64,000 bases of DNA. Origin: Haliclona indistincta (taxonomy: Eukaryota; Porifera; Demospongiae; Haplosclerida; Chalinidae). Below are positions 34,065 to 44,488 of this stretch, piece by piece. Each line of letters opens with the position of its first letter. Position 1 is the first letter of the stretch. The stretch is taken from NCBI GenBank assembly GCA_964017065.1, contig OZ024790.1:3404631-3468630 (forward strand), in the 5' to 3' direction. The notes beneath the pieces are model-generated. The model was not told the origin of the DNA, made no database searches, and saw only the letters and a list, made by a program, of their open reading frames with translations. Position numbers and translations under genes: made by a program.

Positions 34065-35075
34065 TAACTTGTGGACATAATGCTTAGCTAGTATGCTGAT
34101 GACTGTATGCAATTTTTTTGATTGATTATTTTAAGGACAGTGTGGGTCGTGGGTGAGCCTGATGAGTATATGATCATTTTATAGCCATTGAGCATCGTCA
34201 TACTTAATCAGTCAGCATCACATGATTGCTCAACTTGACTGTATAGTCTGTAATATATTATTTGTAATACATAGTTGCAATTGTATACTTTTACCTTAGT
34301 TTCTGTGCCAAACAAGCAGTGTCTATGTATACATCCCCTCTGGATACGATTTGTATACAGTAGACAATTGGCTATGGTAAGCCAAAACAAACTATATTTA
34401 TTATTGGCAATGCAAAAAACGGTAACAGTTAAACAAATACAACCAGACTGAGTATACTAAAGTGATAGTACTATTATTTATAAATCATGTTGCAACCTTA
34501 TTTTCTGTTATCTATTGTATGCTTTTCTTTCAGCAAGCTTTGTTTTTATAACGTGCATAGCTAGCTATTATACATGAAACTGTAGCTAACTTAACATGTT
34601 GACAACCCAAAATAATATGAATAATTAATTAGTCACACATGGGGCAATAATGTACCAATCTAGCTTATACTATTATTATGCCCACACAATTTGGTCCTGA
34701 TCAATCCGGTTCCATTAATTTTAGTGTATACTGTACAGCTTTTCATGGCTGTATCCTTGCGAATGTTTCTAAAAGTGTGTTGACCTTTCATCATTACTTG
34801 AATTGATCTATTTCATAGAGTTGTTTATGTTCGTTTTTCATTCACAAATCACAACAAACGAATTTTGTGACATGCATTGATCATGACTACCTTTGTACAT
34901 ATGATTTTTGGTGCCTGATGTCAATAAAGTGTTATTGAACGTCTTATGCATGAAAGGTAAAAATTTTGAGAAGTACCAGGATCCTGCTGCAGCATTACCA
35001 CGTGGGCGATATATCACGTGATCTTAACAAAACTATCACGTGAGATCTGCAATGCACCACGTGATCAGCACAATG
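34065..35075. other. Intergenic between PARP-A and MAIP1-A
   Basis: AT-rich, and homologous in patches to 48145-49020 after PARP-B, including a likely poly(A) signal context (caataaagtg, about 34922). No gene is seen. Confidence 0.6.
34995..35075 (+). promoter_or_regulatory. Four CACGTG boxes upstream of MAIP1-A
   Basis: CACGTGGG (about 35000), ATCACGTGATC (about 35014), ATCACGTGAG (about 35036) and CACGTGATC (about 35059). The same array stands upstream of MAIP1-B (51722-51790). The first two are spaced as upstream of the NLR gene. Confidence 0.6.
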
Positions 35076-35084
35076 GCGCTGCAG

Positions 35085-35413
35085 TAGTCAGGCGTGGCCT
35101 GCCTAATCGCATACTGTATATAGTCAGGGGACACTAGTATACCTGAGTCGTCGCGCTGGAATGTAGCGGTTACAATTATTTTAGGAAGTGGTTAACGTAG
35201 TATTAACATGCGTGGGCGTACACGTGCATTATCACAATGGCTACTCAGGAAGTTTACACAGTAGTGTTACGTAAATATTACGTTTTAAATTAGATTCATA
35301 ACTGATACTGCAATCTGATTGGGTCGCAGCTATAGCTGCGACGGGCACAAGTCGTGTATACTAGTGTCCCCTGACTATATACAATATGCGATTAGGCAGG
35401 CCACGCCTGACTA
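35085..35413. mobile_element. 329-bp MITE with 9-bp TSD inside the MAIP1-A start region
   Basis: Terminal inverted repeats of about 55 bp (tagtcaggcgtggcctgcct... and its complement) are almost perfect. The 9-bp target-site duplication gcgctgcag flanks it (35076-35084 and 35414-35422). MAIP1-B has a single gcgctgcag at this point, which proves insertion after the segmental duplication. It separates the ancestral first codons (ATGGCGCTGCAG) from the rest of the gene. Confidence 0.95.
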
Positions 35414-35440
35414 GCGCTGCAGTGGAGCTGGAGAATATTA

Positions 35441-36238
35441 ATGTTGCGTTGTGCAGCAGCATCTCGGCTCGTTCCAAATCGTAGTGCTCTCCTCAACCTA
35501 CTAACTGTTAGGGCACTGTGTAACAAAGCTGCTGGTAGCTCCCAACGCTTTCCTCTACCATGGCCAAGTCAAACCGCTGGCTTTACTAGAGATTCGTTTT
35601 TCAACAAGATTGCTGGATACACCATGTTAAATCGACATCTGAGCAACGGTGGACAGCAGAAAATTACATTTTCAGAGCTGCTCGATGGTGCTGAAGAGTG
35701 TGTCCACCACATGGCTAATGTATTGTCAAACACTTCAATGCATAGTGATCTAGAGCTATTGTTACACCCTAATCTCTACAGTGCTGTTCAAACAGCATTG
35801 GAAGCTGAACCAGAACCTCGTGAGATGTCAATACGGATGCTGTCATTGTACGACATGAGACTGCTAGCCTTGAACACCACATTCGGTCATGCTGAGCCGG
35901 ATGATAGGCACGTGATCTCATTTCTTGGTCAAAAACTCATCACCAGTCAGAAACAGATGGACGCGGCTTTCTCTTCGCATGATCCTTCCAACAAGTTAAA
36001 ATTTACTCTCGACGATGCTAAAATGATCGGATTCGAAGCTTCAATGAAAAAAGTGGACATTACTTTTACTGTTTCGTTTCGATGCAAGGAAAAAATCGAG
36101 ATGGGAACACTGGATGAAATACGCACTGCTTACCATGTCTGGAAATTTTGGTCAGCATTCAAACCAAACAACAAGGACTATCCACTACAATGGATAATAT
36201 GTGATATTAACAATTTTCTTGCTAAGCAAGATGTATAA
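35441..36238 (+). CDS. MAIP1/Tim44-like mitochondrial protein, copy A
   Basis: 265 residues from the first ATG left downstream of the MITE. The N-terminus is an Arg/Ala/Ser-rich amphipathic leader (MLRCAAASRLVPNRSALLNL) typical of mitochondrial import. The body reads FSELLDGAEECVHHMANVLS, DLELLLHPNLYSAVQTAL, then a beta-rich half ending HVWKFWSAF and PLQWIICDINNF, as in Tim44-like/NTF2-fold proteins such as MAIP1, a matrix factor that binds m-AAA protease and chaperones a uniporter subunit. Copy B is about 96% identical and keeps about nine more N-terminal codons. This copy has lost the ancestral ATG to the MITE but retains a usable leader. The family call is by pattern memory. Confidence 0.75.
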   Translation: MLRCAAASRLVPNRSALLNLLTVRALCNKAAGSSQRFPLPWPSQTAGFTRDSFFNKIAGYTMLNRHLSNGGQQKITFSELLDGAEECVHHMANVLSNTSMHSDLELLLHPNLYSAVQTALEAEPEPREMSIRMLSLYDMRLLALNTTFGHAEPDDRHVISFLGQKLITSQKQMDAAFSSHDPSNKLKFTLDDAKMIGFEASMKKVDITFTVSFRCKEKIEMGTLDEIRTAYHVWKFWSAFKPNNKDYPLQWIICDINNFLAKQDV

Positions 36239-36358
36239 TTTCTGTATCAAAAATATAAAATATATTTTGAAACACCTCAACACGGGGAAGATCAAACAAG
36301 CACTGCTTTTTATATGAATGTATTGCCTGCGCAACGCACAGCTGGTTTCAAAGTTCTT

Positions 36359-36450
36359 GCATAGCAAGTCAAAAACAGAAGTATGACCAATTGAAACTGA
36401 TTATGCGTGACTATGACTGGTCAGCGTTTCCCATTTTTGACTTGCTATGC
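36359..36450. mobile_element. Small inverted-repeat element in the MAIP1-A 3' flank
   Basis: Arms gcatagcaagtcaaaaac (about 36359) and gtttttgacttgctatgc-like sequence (about 36433-36450). The same element is at 52740-52842 in copy B, so it predates the duplication. Confidence 0.7.
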
Positions 36451-36981
36451 TGCAACTCTATCCACTTCACTGAACTAGAATAAAACCCTCTGTCTGTGAC
36501 ATTTCCCAGTTTAAGGCAGAAAAGAAGTTCAAGGTTGTTGGAATCAAGGTTTTAGGCAGTAGGTACATGTAACAATAACACAATAATTTGTTTTTTAATA
36601 CCGTGTACAAGTAGACAACAATTACAATAACAATAATAATAATAATAATTATAACTATAATAGAGAGGGGATTCTATCATGTTAAAACCACAGTGCGTGT
36701 GTGTATATAATAGTGTTCTAGTCTTTCGTGATTCTGCTAGCTTCCCGCTCAGGGTCAGATGCTGGGTCATCTCCCGCCATCATAGCCCGGGAACAGATCC
36801 AATAGGATGTCCTGGAGCTGCTGGTTGATGTCCATCTCGTACTCCTTACCCAGTGGGTGACGGCAGTTAGGACAAGTGAACACATCTGCCTTGAATGAGC
36901 GAACTAGACAAGCCTGCATGTATTTGATAAGTAAACACAAGTCCCACACATTAACAATATTGGTCAGGACCCTATAGATTA

Positions 36982-37178
36982 CCGTATAGCGGGAAAATTT
37001 CGCGGGAGAAATTTTCGTGAATGCGCAAGATAGGAGCATTTTGCGAATAATATTTTCGCGAATCAGCGCTATTGCCCTATCTTTGTCAACAAAACAAGAC
37101 ATTTGCGGATAATATTTTCGCGAATAGCCTGTAATTCGCGAAAATTTTGTCTCGCGAAAATTTCCCGCTACACAGTAC
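36982..37178. mobile_element. Palindromic MITE (gcgggaaattttcgcg ends) within UHRF1-A intron
   Basis: The left arm starts accgtatagcgggaaaattt and the right arm ends aaatttcccgcta. The interior is rich in ttcgcgaa. The same element sits at 53376-53557 in copy B, so it predates the segmental duplication. Confidence 0.8.
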
Positions 37179-37838
37179 CCGGCCCTGGAATCATAGTCAC
37201 TTGCTTTGATATAAATAATATCATTGAAGGTCTAAAACTTTAATTACATAATGTGGTTTCGCCGTGTGTACCAAATTGTACAAATTAAAATTCCTAGACC
37301 TCGCTGATACACTTAAAAATTCCTCCCTAGAAAAAATTATGTATGAAACCCTGAAAGAATATTAATCATGCTCATAATTTACAGTCAACCACGGAATGCA
37401 ATGCACAAATAATTCAATACTTTTTGCACATGTACATGAACAACAGCATATTGTTTTATAAACTAGAACAAGAACAACTTATCATGGTTGAACACAAACT
37501 CATAATGTGATGATTAGTCATGCTTACTTGCACATCAATATAATTATACGAATTGTCTCAGCACATTCTTCATTCGAGATTACATTCGAATGTGCTTGAA
37601 TTAGTCTTTGAACATGTAGCTATCTATCTCTGGGTTAATGTATAGATCTCTGAAAGCAACTCAGCAAATCTCACTTTGTGTACAGTACGTGACATGTTAT
37701 GAAATCAGTTTTTGACGTGTCTACTCTACCTTGCATATGTTATGAGAACATGGCGTGGATACTGGTTGATGCACCAACTCCTGACACACTATACAATTGA
37801 AGACTTCCTGTATGTGAGCAAGAAGACCAACCTACAGC

Positions 37839-38122
<284 letters not shown>

Positions 38123-38154
38123 AAAGGGAGGGGATCGAGAGAGAGAGAGGAGGC

Positions 38155-38398
38155 CCAGGTAAAAATTGCATATATTTTGCATATATTTTACATATACAGA
38201 GTGCCAAATGTCCAGAAAAAAATATATAAATCCTATATGCAACATATATGTCATATAAAAAACATATATGTACATAGCTTTGACATAGAATAAAAATTGT
38301 ATTAGAGGCTTTAGAGACAGTGCCAATTGTCCAGAAAAAACATAGGTCTACATATATGTTACATACATATGTAACATATGTGCCAGTTTTACCTGGGG
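38155..38398. mobile_element. MITE inserted in the GA microsatellite
   Basis: Ends CCAGGTAAAAATTG and AGTTTTACCTGG form imperfect terminal inverted repeats. The interior is AT-rich with repeated tgtccagaaaaaa and catatatgt. It is absent from copy B, so it postdates the duplication. Confidence 0.8.
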
Positions 38399-38604
38399 GG
38401 GGAGAGAGAAAGAGAGAGAGGGAGGGAGGGGGAGAGAGAGGAAGGAGGGAGAATGTGTGTAATGAGGAATGTGACAGGTAGCTTGAGATCAATAGCTAAG
38501 TAACAAAGTAGAATTTATGTAAAACTGCACATTATAAGCAATAGTGGATAAGAGGGTGTGTCTGGTGGGTGTGTCTTACCGATGATGCTGATCGTGCATA
38601 TTCC

Positions 38605-40391
38605 CAGGGGGGTCGGTCATTACGTAATTAGTCACATGACAGTACTGCATTCCGATCATACTAATGTCTAGCCTCGCCTCCAGGCCACTCCCCTTGCTAT
38701 GCGAATGCTAGTACAATCACTACTGCATGCGTTTTTCATGCACCGAAAAACACTCGATGAAAACGCTGACCAGCAACCTGACGACGTGGTACAAGTGCTG
38801 TCCCTCGGTTCACCGTTCAGGTATAAATATCTCGAGCTTTGATCTCCCGGCAGTAGAAATGAGGCAGTTAAAGTCAAGGGATACACTGCAGAGAAACATT
38901 ATATCTTTGTATGGAACGACTCGGCAAGTGACCTAGACAGAGTTTATCCAGCATGGGTACTATAATACAAGTGAGTCCTATATCCGAGTCCCCTAGTGAG
39001 GCTTAATTGATCCATTCAGTGCTCCAAGCTGACTGAGTATTCTTGCACAGTGATGAGAGTATGTTGTATTTATCTAGGTCAGTGAGTTTAGCCTGAGCGT
39101 GAAAGTTGATGGTTTAAAACTTGTGCCACAACCGAGGAGTTTTGGTTGTGGGAAACTGAGATGCATCTGCTGGCTCTGATTATGAACTGCAGCTCTGATT
39201 GCAGCTCTGATTATGAAGAGAATGAACATATACACAATCCAGACATCCAAAGCACTGATGATGATTAATGATAATAAATTATTATATTGATGTATCGTAT
39301 CAGACCCATGTTGTCACCTTAAAAAAAGTTAGCATGATCAATGACAAGTCGACAGTGTCAGTAGAATTATGCCCAGAAAGTGATAATCCATATGACTTGC
39401 TATGTAGACAACTCATGGACTAGAATTGGGTATGTCGTTAGAGAGGCTCTTGATTCTGTTCATGATGCAATTGCTACATTCCATGAGAATCAAATCTGTA
39501 CAGTTACCTTGGGACATGGTCAATTGAACCAACAGGGGCCAGGATTTTATGCCAGGCTGGCATTGACATTGCAGAGAGGCCTAGTGTTGTTTGTAAAGGC
39601 TATGTCATAGTACTCGGTAACATTTTGAATAACCAAGTCACTATTATCAATCATCTTATTACATCATCTTATATCACTTATTCATCACAAATGATCAGAT
39701 TTATCACACATATGAATGATCAACAACATGAATTTTATCAGTAGAGACATAGATGATAATTATACTGCTGAATTGAGCATCTAAGTTTGATACCTGAACG
39801 ACAGTGAAACAATTTGGTTTGCTGCTGCACAAACTCTCCTGCTTTCTCCCAAAACTTCAGATCTTTACGTGCACTACTCCAAGATGATCCATCTGTGTGC
39901 AGCAACAAGAAACCCTGGTCCTTTTTGGCAAACTTTCTGGACTCTCTTTTCTCATCCTTGAGCAAAACACGACCTTGTAACTTGCATGCTTGTCGAATAC
40001 CAACTGATGCATTGCTGCATGGATTTGGGTGTCGTGGTAAGGCTATGGACAAAATTTGCTATACCTAGTGGTGGTTACTCTCTTCCTGGATGACTGACAC
40101 TTCCTGAATCCTTGGAATACTTAAACTAGACTCTGCTATACACGTTGCCACACTAGTGCAGCTAGTCAGACTGTGACGGCTATAGCATCAAAAAACAGAA
40201 GGGCTCAGCAGGGCTCAGCTAAGTTTTTGATGGAAAACTTACCAAAGAAGTGTTTGATGATAAAAAATCTACAGTGAGATGCCTCCTTCGTAAATTATCG
40301 CCGCTCAAAGTTTTGGTTGGAGATGCCATACATTAACAAAACGCTGAGTCAGCAATTATTGGGCGCACGTGACCGTGTCCGACCCCCCCTG
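38605..40391. mobile_element. 1.8-kb DNA transposon with 9-bp TSD, splits UHRF1-A exon
   Basis: Ends CAGGGGGGTCGG and CCGACCCCCCCTG; target-site duplication gcatattcc (38596-38604 and 40392-40400). The uninterrupted site is seen in copy B at about 54517-54529. A 9-bp TSD fits Mutator-like elements better than hAT (8 bp). Interior ORF fragments at 39400-39610 (plus) and 39790-40052 (minus; RQACKLQGRVLLKDEKRE, LLLHTDGSSWSSARKD) may be remnants of a protein I cannot name. Confidence 0.9.
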
Positions 40392-40489
40392 GCATATTCC
40401 AACGGGATAGTACCGGTTTGCCTACTCCCACTTCGCCTACTCCCATTTTGCCTACTTACAGCCACAAAGGGACGTTTTGCCTACGCAAG

Positions 40490-40650
40490 CCGCCTTCGGC
40501 GGTTTATATTATCTACGCGCGCGCGTACAGAATCACTATAATGGCTTGTTTATAGCACTGGTCGGTCAGCTCGTTCCGGTGGCGCAGCGGTTTAGTGCGG
40601 TGGCTTGTAGTGCAAATGTTCAGGGTTCGTTTCCCGCTCAGTACTTATTA
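40490..40650 (+). repeat. tRNA-derived SINE segment
   Basis: An A box (TGGCGCAGCGGTT, about 40580) and a B box (GGTTCGTTTCC, about 40623) are about 40 bp apart, as in Pol III tRNA promoters. The upstream part (tacgcgcgcgcgtacagaat, about 40515) is shared with 46425-46525 on the other strand. The cloverleaf is not convincing enough to call a tRNA. Confidence 0.65.
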
Positions 40651-40734
40651 TTAATATTTTTAATTTTTTTCCCCAGAAAACTTAAGTTTTTTTAACTAAG
40701 TCGATCGTCGGGACAGCTTGCAGATCCAGTGAAG

Positions 40735-40920
40735 GACGAAGGCCCTGTTTAGGACGACCCTCTCGACGATCTTTAGCCAGGGCCGAAGGCCCGGTTTAGG
40801 ACGACCCTCCCGACGATCCTTAGGCTTACCAAGGGCCGAAGGCCCGGTTTAGGACACCCTCCCGACGATCCTTAGGCTTACCAAGGGCCGAAGGCCCGGT
40901 TTAGGACACCCTCCCGACTT
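40735..40920. repeat. Tandem repeat, ~55-bp unit
   Basis: Three and a half copies of a unit with gggccgaaggcccggtttag and cccgacgatccttagg. Palindromic gggccgaaggccc marks each unit. It is followed by agggtttagggtttag at about 40950. Confidence 0.88.
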
Positions 40921-41286
40921 TGCACAGTTAGGAGAAGGTTTTTAGGGTTCAGGGTTTAGGGTTTAGTTTTGCTTACTTCTAGTAGGCAAAACGTCCCTTT
41001 GGGGCTGTAAGTAGGCAAAATGGGAGTAGGCGAAGTGGGAGTAGGCGAACAGGTACCAAATCGAGATTCCAACACCTCGTCCCACAGCTTCTCATTGACT
41101 GTGTCTAGTTTGATGAGACTGCGCTGATGTCGGCTCAGCTCATAGCGAGGCTGCTTGCTCTTCACTGGAGAGCTCTCTCCAGTACTCTTTCTCTTCCTCT
41201 TGCGAGCTTTTCCCTCACTGTCATCTTCCTCAGAGTTTGGTGTGTCCTGGGCTGATGAACTGTCAAGATAACCATCAGGATACTAG

Positions 41287-41327
<41 letters not shown>

Positions 41328-41412
41328 ATGAACTTCATTGGAAATTTTGTGTTATAGTGTGTTGAAAAAAGGTTCACCAGTTTTACAGTAAAAGCAATTT
41401 TTGGGGATATAT

Positions 41413-42672
41413 TATGCCACGCGGTAGCAGTGGCATATTTAGGGTTGGGTGGAAAACAAGATGGCGGCTACACTTAGGCTATACGCAATGATTCACGTAT
41501 ATCTTGGCTGTTGACGACATCAGGGGTATTTTAACTACCTAGGGGCTATCCTAAGAGGTAAGCGCTTACAATGAGTCTAATAATAAAGACTATAAGAGCA
41601 GTTGCTTTGGGCATGACAAGATGGCGTCTCGTCTGGAGGCACTAAGTACGGCACTGCCATATCTTCGCCATACGGGCGTTTCAAGCTAATCTAACGTTCT
41701 GAAGCTCCTTGCACGTTTTGTGCGATTGTAAAGAGACCTTCAGAAGCAAAATAAACCAGGTCTAAGGTGGTTAACCAGAATTCACGTGGTCACCCGTTTG
41801 TTCATCTTCTTTCTTCTTCTTCTTTTTCAGTCAGTCTAGCCCCGTGGCTAGTGAGCTATTCAAGACAAAACCTACACAGAAACTACACTAGTCGTTGGGA
41901 GCAGTGCACCTGATATCTATTTAAGCCTAAAACACTAGCAGAAGCGAGTATTTTCAGGAAAACGGCGATTTTTGGCCCATAACAGACTCCATTCCATCAT
42001 TCTGTTTGAACTCCGTTACTAGGTTACGCCTACTCGCGCACGCCCGTGTATGTAATTATTCTAATACAAGCGCACCTTAGTACAAATTGCTTGGAACGCG
42101 AGTGCTGCTGCTGTTCACAGCAGACAACGAGCAAATCTTCACTGTTACACTGGATTTGTCTGTTCAGGCTTGTAAGAATACTAGCTTAAGCTTAGCTAAT
42201 GTTGCATGTACGTGTTGCATGTAGTGCAGAGTCGATCGAGTATATACTGAGTCAATCAGCATAAGCAGAGATAGTTAGTACTATCTCTGGCATAAGCTAG
42301 CTAAGCTGAAATAGTTCTCTTTTATATACACTGTAAAAGCATAAGTGCCAACTAAGTCATTAATAAAAAAAAGAAAAGAAACAAGGTAATAAAAACATTT
42401 TAACCAAAATGCAAGAGATTTAGGGTTGGTACATTTATCGAAAAAGTATGGAAACAAGATTTTTGAAATCAAAGGATTGTAACAATAGCAGTGTAATGCT
42501 ACCTCCCTAAATTAACTGCTTTCGATAGTTGTGGTTAATTTAAAAGGGAGGTAGCATTACACTGCTATTGTTACAATCCTTTGATTTCAAAAATCTTGTT
42601 TCCATACTTTTTCGATAAATGTACCAACCCTAAATCTCTTGCATTTTGGTTAAAATGTTTTTATTACCTTGT
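41413..42672 (+). mobile_element. Hairpin/foldback transposon FB5
   Basis: The left hairpin tatgccac...gtggcata (41413-41437) is followed by tttagggttg and aagatggcggctac (about 41458). The body shares tgttcatcttctttcttc with FB1. The right end is a near-perfect foldback with arms 42381-42508 and 42545-42672 and a 36-bp loop. Copy B of the segmental duplication lacks it (about 54890-54905), so it inserted after duplication. No protein is encoded. Confidence 0.85.
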
Positions 42673-42836
42673 AAATTTACTTTGGGAAATAATGTAAATT
42701 CAGTTCACTTCTCACAAAAATATTTTAGTGAACAGAATTGAACTTCCAGTCAACATGCTCTGAACTGCTTCAGTCACCAAACAAAGCACATGTCAGCATT
42801 TAATTCGCAAGCAAACACTTCCTCAAACTCTTATTA

Positions 42837-43824
42837 GGGAGGCACGGTAGTGCCTCCCTATGTAGGGTTGAACGGAAAAACAAGATGGCGGCTACATACA
42901 ATGTATTAGCCTTCCACCGCTGATATTTCGCCTGGTGATGAATTTTATACGTCCAAAGACACTTAAATCTGCTATCTGGCGTTGCCCCATCTTACAGTAG
43001 CAAGGAGATTGCTTGAAATTGTTACTAAAGTGACGAACCTGGAAACGGTGAAAATCGAGTTTCGTCATCTTCGTTTTCTTCTTTCTTCCACTCGCCCAGC
43101 GCCTTTACGCGAGCAGTGCCGAGACCAAAACACCGACGAACAGTCGTGAAATTCTCCTGGCAAGTGCCTTTTGAACTTTGTTTTTAGCGAAACGGCGATA
43201 TAAATTCCGCGATTTCTCGATCGTGATCCATTGTCAGCTAAGTGTTAGACGCCATTATTGTGATTGCGCAATACGCACGTGACCAAGCAGTGGTTAGCGC
43301 ACGTGACCAAGCAGTATCTCCGCGCTGTATGGATCACGGAGAACACATATCTGTCTGGAGTCTTCGAAGAACGGTAAGCTCGTATAGGATCACCATTCTG
43401 CGCTTGCCAGATAATTATAACCGCCGTTCAGATCTACAAACTAGTGTGGGCGGGGCTCGTATGCACTTCATGCATGCATGTATGCGTAGGCGAGCTGATA
43501 TGTACAGCATAACAATTATTTTTAGCTACAAGTTTAAAATTGTTAATAATAAAGAAAAGCCATCAACAACAGGAAAACTAAACCAATGGTGGAAACAAAG
43601 ACGGCTCAGTACATCCACGATATTGAACTGCACTTCAAGGACACAAACAAGAAATTAAAAAGGACACAAACAAGAAATTAAAAAGATTTCTATCGAAATC
43701 AAAAGGATGTAGGGTTGTGAAATCTACCACTGGTTCACAATGTAAACTAACAAGGAACAAGCATGGAATGGTAACACGATTGACTTGCTAACAGACCATA
43801 GATCCCTACATCAGTGGCTATACG
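42837..43824 (+). mobile_element. Hairpin/foldback transposon FB4, one arm lost
   Basis: The left hairpin gggaggca...tgcctccc (42837-42858) is followed by tatgtagggttgaa and aagatggcggctac (about 42883). The body (43000-43680) is the reverse complement of FB3's body at about 90%. It ends with a single foldback arm (43680-43819, ccctacatcagtggct), with acaaacaagaaattaaaa duplicated just before it. The second arm is missing. Confidence 0.83.
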
Positions 43825-43850
43825 TACACTAGCTGAATGCACGTCAGGTG

Positions 43851-44440
43851 TCAACAGTCAACAGCAACTAGGTCAACCACAGCAGCCACTGAGTAATAAT
43901 TATATAAAGATCTATTCTCTGTCCACACCGTTGAGTCTCTTGCATTGAATATATGGTACGAACAGGCAATGGATACCTTCCCCAATGTTGCAAGCATGAG
44001 CCTCACTCGGGCAGTGGAAAGTGTAGGCATGAGACCTGAGATGGCATTGGTGGCACCGGATGTATAATGACCCAACGAGCCAATTTCAATGGTTGAATAG
44101 TTTACTTTGAAACCTTTAGCCTCTAAGTCAAATATCAGTTGGATATAAGCATGTTTATTTCTTTTCCTTGATCTCGCCTCATCAAACCCTCTCTGAGTAT
44201 TGGAGCATACTGTCAATTCTGAGATCTTAATCACATTGCCCTCACGCATGACGATGTCAGGACGTGCAGAAGATACAGAAACATCTGAAGGGAGAGTAGA
44301 CTGTGGATTGTCACTAGCACGGTACCCATGTAAGTCGGCATACAAAACTGTAGGTGGAGAAATCTCAGATTTTATCACTGATGCAATAGAATTTAGTACA
44401 GAGTCATGTTCACACGTATCTGTGTACACCGAAACTACTA
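43851..44440 (-). pseudogene. Retroelement C-terminal endonuclease-like fragment
   Basis: A minus-strand ORF of about 190 codons contains ARPDIVMREGNVIKISELTV and later RSRKRNKHAYIQLIFDLEAKG. The pattern PD-x(n)-E-x-T followed by a Lys/Arg-rich stretch resembles the restriction-enzyme-like (PD-D/ExK) domain at the C-terminus of some non-LTR retrotransposon proteins. There is no reverse transcriptase upstream, so it is a fragment, cut at 44440 next to the element that begins at 44489. Confidence 0.6.
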
Positions 44441-44488
44441 CTACTAGAGCCTGGATACGAGGCTACAGTAACAGCCATGCATGCATGC

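Larger units (their letters stand above)
40404..41065. mobile_element. Composite repeat element with 8-bp TSD
   Basis: Target-site duplication attccaac (40396-40403 and 41066-41073). Long inverted arms of about 70 bp (40415-40485 and 40977-41050) are made of a gcctactccca/gcctacttaca motif. It inserted into UHRF1-A one base after the other transposon's duplicated target. Inside lie a tRNA-like SINE segment, a tandem array and (tttaggg)-like words. Confidence 0.9.

Noticed and set aside
40573..40650. Genuine tRNA gene
   Set aside because: A and B boxes are present but the acceptor stem and anticodon arm do not fold convincingly; the upstream flank is repeated elsewhere.
40940..40975. Telomeric repeat (tttaggg)n
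   Set aside because: Only two or three imperfect words inside a transposon; not a telomere tract.
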